NCBI RefSeq assembly: GCF_000403645.1
Contig: NC_021313.1
Location: 1,445,014-1,509,013 of the forward strand
Direction of reading: 5' to 3'
Length of the DNA stretch: 64,000 nucleotides
Origin: Salinarchaeum sp. Harcht-Bsk1
Lineage (GTDB): Archaea; Halobacteriota; Halobacteria; Halobacteriales; Salinarchaeaceae
Part shown: positions 60,726-64,000 of the stretch, one piece after another
How the letters are laid out: each line of letters begins with the position of its first letter
How positions within the stretch are numbered: position 1 is the stretch's first letter
Notes under the pieces: model-generated
Told to the model about the DNA's origin: nothing
Seen by the model: only the letters and a program-made list of their open reading frames with translations
The model's database searches: none
Translations under genes and position numbers: made by a program

Positions 60726-60875
60726 ATCGTCGGTGGAACGGCCGACAGCGGGACGACCGTCGGCGGAACGGCCGACAGCGGGACGACCGTCGGTGGAACG
60801 GCCGACAGCGGGACGACCGTCGGCGGAACGGCCGACAGCGGAACTTCGAAGGCGGCACGATCGACAGGTGGACGT
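60726..60875. repeat. 30-bp minisatellite, four good units and one decayed
   Basis: Units at 60726, 60756, 60786 and 60816, consensus GTCGGYGGAACGGCCGACAG with about 10 more bases, and a degenerate unit from 60846. The Y position alternates T, C, T, C, so a 60-bp pair appears to have been duplicated. A further GGCCGACAGCGGGACGACCG recurs at about 60888-60907. It sits between divergent genes (SDR and PhnP-like); nothing else is seen in 60659-61000. Confidence 0.9.
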
Positions 60876-61000
60876 CGAAGACCGTCCGGCCGACAGCGGG
60901 ACGACCGACGGTAGGGCGACATTCGCCGCCGCCCGGTTCGGTGCGGTGGACCTCGAACCGCGAGCGTTAGGGCGCTCCCGCTCCAGGCTTCAGGCGAGCA

Positions 61001-61825
61001 ATGGAGGTCACGCTGTTGGGCACGGGCGACACGATCGGGACGCCGGCCCCGGGCTGTGACTGTGACACCTGCGCCCGCGCCGAGGAACTGGGCGTCGAGC
61101 GCACCCGCTTCTCCGTCCACGTCTACAACGAGCGCACCGACGAGTCCCTGCTCGTCGACTTCAGCCCGGACTTTCGCCAGCAGTTCCTCGACAACGACGT
61201 CGCCCTCCCCGACGCGGGGATCGTCACCCACGTCCACTTCGACCACCTCGACGGCCTGGGCAACGCCTACCGACTGGTCCGCGACATGCCGGTCTACGCC
61301 GCGAACGAGACCGACCCCGTCACCGGCGAGTCCGTCGCCGAGACCGCCCGCCGGCGCTACGACTACCTCGACACCGTCACGGTTCGCGACGCCACGCCGT
61401 TCGAACCCGTGGAGAGCTGCGGCTTCGAGGTCACCTTCGTCCCGGTCGACCACCCGCCGCTGGTCTGCTACGGCCTCCGGATCGAGGATCCCGAGACGGG
61501 TGCCGTCTTCGCGACGACCGGCGACACGAGCTACGGGATTCCGGAGCGCTCGAAGGCCGTCCTCCGCGGCGCCGATCTGCTGCTCGCCGAGGCGATCGTC
61601 CCCGCCGAGTCCTGCGAGATCCACCCCAAGGGCGGCGACCACTTCGACGAAAACGGCGTCCCCCGAACGTTCGGCACGAAGCACATGACCAGGGCCGGCG
61701 CACTGTCGATGGCCGACGAACTGGACGCCGCGACGGTGCGGCTCGTCCACTGCTCGCACCGGTTCGATCCCGAGGAGGCGTTCGAGACGCCGCTGGCGGT
61801 GGACGGGGAGCGTTTCGAACTGTAG
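61001..61825 (+). CDS. PhnP-like metallo-hydrolase
   Basis: A 274-residue metallo-beta-lactamase-fold enzyme like PhnP phosphodiesterase. The N-terminus VTLLGTGDTIGTPAPGCDCDTCARA carries the GTGxxxGxPxxGC and CxC zinc-loop pattern. The catalytic metals are held by THVHFDHLDG, PVDHPPL and TTGDTSYG, plus a late His (LVHCSHRF). The role could be cyclic phosphodiester hydrolysis. No C-P lyase genes are near. Confidence 0.85.
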   Translation: MEVTLLGTGDTIGTPAPGCDCDTCARAEELGVERTRFSVHVYNERTDESLLVDFSPDFRQQFLDNDVALPDAGIVTHVHFDHLDGLGNAYRLVRDMPVYAANETDPVTGESVAETARRRYDYLDTVTVRDATPFEPVESCGFEVTFVPVDHPPLVCYGLRIEDPETGAVFATTGDTSYGIPERSKAVLRGADLLLAEAIVPAESCEIHPKGGDHFDENGVPRTFGTKHMTRAGALSMADELDAATVRLVHCSHRFDPEEAFETPLAVDGERFEL

Positions 61826-61852
61826 CACTCGATCTCCCGCCGCTCGCGGAAG

Positions 61853-61862
61853 GTGGATTTAC
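61853..61862 (+). promoter_or_regulatory. TATA-like box for the TAT lipoprotein
   Basis: GGATTTACG lies about 28 nt before the GTG at 61888. Confidence 0.35.
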
Positions 61863-61887
61863 GGGGTAGTTCTTCGAAGGCCCTCGT

Positions 61888-62397
61888 GTGCCCTCCTCCA
61901 GCGATCGCGAGGCGGATTCGCCCCGCCGCGCCGACGGTCCCGAACCGACCCCGGCTGGACGCACCCCGAGCCGTCGGACTGTCCTCCACTCGATCGGAGC
62001 GGTCGGTGCTGCTGGCATCTCGGCTGGCTGTGCAGCGCTCGGCGACGGGAACGACGGCAGTGAATCGACCGACGGCGGGCGGAACCACGCCGGTGCCTCC
62101 CAGATCCACCTCCACAACGATTCCGACGAGCGCAAGCGGATCTCGATCGAAGTCACCCGCGAAACGGACTCGCCGACCACCGTCGCCGACCGGTCGCTCT
62201 CGCTCGCGCCGGGCGAGGTCGTCCGGCTGCCCGAGGGCCGGAACGTGCGACTGGGCGACGATCTCGCCGTGCTCGTGGACGTCGAGAGGGGACCTCGCGA
62301 GCGCTACGTGTGGACCGACCCGACGGCCGAGCAGGCGCCGCTGCACGTCTTCGTCGACGGCACCGACAACGTGCTCTTCGCGCTGCAGGTCGGCTGA
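61888..62397 (+). CDS. TAT-signal lipoprotein-like small protein
   Basis: A 169-residue protein from GTG 61888. A 28-residue polar N-terminus precedes a twin-arginine signal (PSRRTVLHSIGAVGAAGIS) with a lipobox ending AGC. The mature part of about 120 residues is beta-rich (ASQIHLHNDSDERKRISIEV; LHVFVDGTDNVLFALQVG), an immunoglobulin-like or cupredoxin-like sandwich without Cu ligands. Function unknown. Confidence 0.7.
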   Translation: MPSSSDREADSPRRADGPEPTPAGRTPSRRTVLHSIGAVGAAGISAGCAALGDGNDGSESTDGGRNHAGASQIHLHNDSDERKRISIEVTRETDSPTTVADRSLSLAPGEVVRLPEGRNVRLGDDLAVLVDVERGPRERYVWTDPTAEQAPLHVFVDGTDNVLFALQVG

Positions 62398-62421
62398 GGA
62401 CCGGCAGTTCCTGCCGAGCGG

Positions 62422-63480
62422 TCAGTCCTCGTCGGGGGAAGCAGGTAGCGAAACGGCGACCGCCTCGCCCGATTCTGCCGACTCGTAGGCCGCCTCGACG
62501 ACCGCGGTCGCCCGGATCGCGTCCTCGACGGTCGCCGGGGGAGCGTCACCCGATCGAACAGCGTCGAGGAAGGCTTCGGCCTTGGTCGGCTCCGCGCCCC
62601 GATCGAGCAGCGGCTCGTGGACGGTCTCCTCGTCGTCGATCGTGCGCATATCCCGGCTTCCCCAGCCGAGCCCGTCGATCTCGACGGCTCCCTCGCTGTC
62701 GACGACGTGGTGGGCCTCCCGCACCGTTTGCGCGTCGCCGTAGAAGGACACGTGGGCCGTCGCGCCGCCCTCGAACTCGATCCGGATCTCCGCGCGCTCG
62801 TCGATGCCCGGCGACCGGAACGCCATCTCGGCGTCGACCGCCACCGGGTCGAGCCCGGTGACCCACAGCAGCGCGTCGATCACGTGCCGCCCGGTGTCGA
62901 CGGTGAACCCGCCGCCCGAGAGGTCCGGGTCGGCGCGCCAGGTTCCCGGCGCGATGTCGAACCAGGGCTGCGTGATTTCCGCTGTGACGTGCCCGATCTC
63001 CGGCGAGTCGACAGCGGCACCGTCGTCGGCAGCGCCGCCCTGGTAGCGCTCCCGTGCTCGCACGAAGGCCTGGTCGAGGTGGCGCTGGTAGCCGACCATC
63101 AGCGTCCGGTCGGCAGCGGCCGCGCGATCCCGGAGGTCGACGGCGTCCTCGACGGTCAGCACGAGCGGCTTCTCACAGAGGACGTGGAGTCCGGCGTCCA
63201 GCGCCGCCGCGACCTGCTCGTGGTGGAGTGCGTGGGGCGTCGCGATCACCACGCCGTCGAGGTCGGCGGACTCGAGCATCGCTGCGTAGTCCTCGTACCG
63301 ATCGGCGGGCTGGACGTCGAGCGCCTCACCGGCCTCGGATCGTGCGGCGTCGCTGACGTCCGCGATGGCGGCGATCGAGGCGGTCGGCTCCGCGCGGAAC
63401 TGTTCGGCGATGTGTCGGCCCAGTGCGCCACAGCCGATGACGCCGACGTGGAATGAGTCGCTCGCTGGTGGCTCACTCAT
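62422..63480 (-). CDS. Gfo/Idh/MocA-family oxidoreductase
   Basis: A 352-residue NAD(P)-dependent sugar or inositol dehydrogenase-like protein. The Rossmann loop is VGVIGCGALGRHIAE, the EKP motif is in VLCEKPLVLTVEDA, and the C-terminal domain contains GGGFTVDTGRHVIDALLWV with the catalytic Asp-x3-His. Acidic inserts are present. The substrate is unknown. Single gene, convergent with the lipoprotein. Confidence 0.9.
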   Translation of the reverse strand: MSEPPASDSFHVGVIGCGALGRHIAEQFRAEPTASIAAIADVSDAARSEAGEALDVQPADRYEDYAAMLESADLDGVVIATPHALHHEQVAAALDAGLHVLCEKPLVLTVEDAVDLRDRAAAADRTLMVGYQRHLDQAFVRARERYQGGAADDGAAVDSPEIGHVTAEITQPWFDIAPGTWRADPDLSGGGFTVDTGRHVIDALLWVTGLDPVAVDAEMAFRSPGIDERAEIRIEFEGGATAHVSFYGDAQTVREAHHVVDSEGAVEIDGLGWGSRDMRTIDDEETVHEPLLDRGAEPTKAEAFLDAVRSGDAPPATVEDAIRATAVVEAAYESAESGEAVAVSLPASPDED

Positions 63481-63564
63481 GGCGGTGGGTTCCGTGGCAG
63501 GGTGAAAACCGTCAGGCTCGCGGCAATCAGTTCGCCCGACTGCACCCGTCGGCGTCGAGGTCCG

Positions 63565-64000
63565 TCACCGGATCCGACCGCCCAGCCGCGTCCAGACGAG
63601 CAGGATACTCGGCAGTACGAACACGGCGACCACGAACGAGCAGAGGAGTGCGAACGCCACCAGGAATCCGATCTGGCGGACGTCGGGGAAGGTCGACAGC
63701 GCCAGCGTCCCGAACGCTGCGACCGTGGTCGCCGTGCTCCCCAGGAGCGCTCCGCCGGTGCCCGCAGTCGCCCGCTCGAGTGCCTCGGTGGCGTCGGACG
63801 TCCGCTCCATCTCCTGGGCGAACCGTTCGCTGATGTGGACGGTGTAGTCCGTTCCCAGCCCGATCGCGAGACTCATCAACAGTGCAGTCAGCAGCGTCAG
63901 CGGCACGCCGAACACCCACATCGCGCCGAACACCCAGGTGACGACCATCCCGATCGGGAGGACGGTGACGGCTCCCAGGCTCGCGCTCCCCTTCGTGCGT
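63565..64000 (-). CDS. RND/MMPL-type membrane transporter (5' end off window)
   Basis: The C-terminal 144 residues of an RND-superfamily exporter. The frame is open to the right edge (RTKGSASLGAVTVLPIGMVV). Hydrophobic helices carry the MMPL segment LLMSLAIGLGTDYTVHISER with the conserved GxxxDY proton-relay motif, then ALLGSTATTVAAFGTLALS and a last helix ending LPSILLVWTRLGGRIR. Probably exports lipids or hydrophobic compounds. Confidence 0.85.
   Translation of the reverse strand, partial: RTKGSASLGAVTVLPIGMVVTWVFGAMWVFGVPLTLLTALLMSLAIGLGTDYTVHISERFAQEMERTSDATEALERATAGTGGALLGSTATTVAAFGTLALSTFPDVRQIGFLVAFALLCSFVVAVFVLPSILLVWTRLGGRIR

Noticed and set aside
60726-60875. 30-bp repeats that could look like a CRISPR array
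   Set aside because: Units are directly adjacent with no unique spacers, and no cas genes are near; this is a minisatellite. The same holds for the 21-bp array at 13604.
60659-61828. N-terminal extension of the SDR protein through the 30-bp repeat
   Set aside because: The frame is open, but an SDR needs no such extension, the repeat is open in several frames, and MSVSFDFEDTVALVTG gives a standard start.

Overview
The window reads as chromosomal DNA of a haloarchaeon. It is very GC-rich, and the real proteins are strongly acidic (Asp/Glu-rich with few Lys). Exported proteins carry twin-arginine lipoprotein signals. Several genes have a TATA-like box about 28 nt before the start codon, as expected for leaderless archaeal transcripts. 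Family content agrees: a bacterio-opsin-activator-type HTH regulator, NikR, split glycine dehydrogenase, an intein-bearing RtcB, an RpoM/TFS-like zinc ribbon, a Pno1-like KH protein and COG1340 coiled-coil protein. I cannot name genus or species.

Layout. 1-3.6 kb: squalene/phytoene synthase (cut by the left edge), tRNA-Gly(CCC), nadE, a zinc-finger membrane protein and tRNA-Val(GAC). 3.9-11 kb: SHOCT membrane protein, R2lox-type di-metal protein, methyltransferase, DNA photolyase and RtcB RNA ligase with a 476-residue intein. 11-21 kb: lipoprotein, coiled-coil protein, GH2-like protein lacking the usual acid/base motif, HhH-MutS ATPase, a Rieske fusion protein and NikR. 21-25.3 kb: two small winged-helix genes in AT-richer DNA, then gcvPA/gcvPB. 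25.5-37.9 kb: amidohydrolase, alpha/beta hydrolase, acyl-CoA synthetase, regulator, 3-hydroxybutyrate-dehydrogenase-like SDR, a five-gene Liv-type ABC transporter and a ketosynthase-III-like enzyme; a thiolase lies 2.4 kb further on. This set suggests import and CoA-dependent breakdown of a hydroxy or oxo acid or its ester. 38-54 kb: mostly single conserved genes (RDD, metallo-hydrolase, AAA ATPase, RidA, SelA-like PLP enzyme, PIG-L deacetylase, KH protein, pterin dehydratase, HDAC-like, HAD), then a moeA pair. 54-60 kb: a second Liv transporter whose binding protein lies convergently on the other strand. 60-64 kb: SDR, PhnP-like metallo-hydrolase, lipoprotein, Gfo/Idh/MocA oxidoreductase and an RND/MMPL exporter cut by the right edge.

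The most unusual content is between the genes. Seven intergenic elements (about 0.2-0.55 kb each) share one plan: long hairpins with a conserved GGAAG- or CGAAAG-type base, a G-run, and upper stems that differ from copy to copy while staying paired. One sits between gcvPA and gcvPB. A second pattern is copying of gene ends. Both tRNA genes are followed by a shared hairpin core flanked by inverted and direct copies of that tRNA's own 3' end, and at least three protein genes have their stop-codon region repeated downstream. I know of no described system matching these, but I could not run any search.

Most long open frames antisense to the genes listed are composition shadows and are left out.
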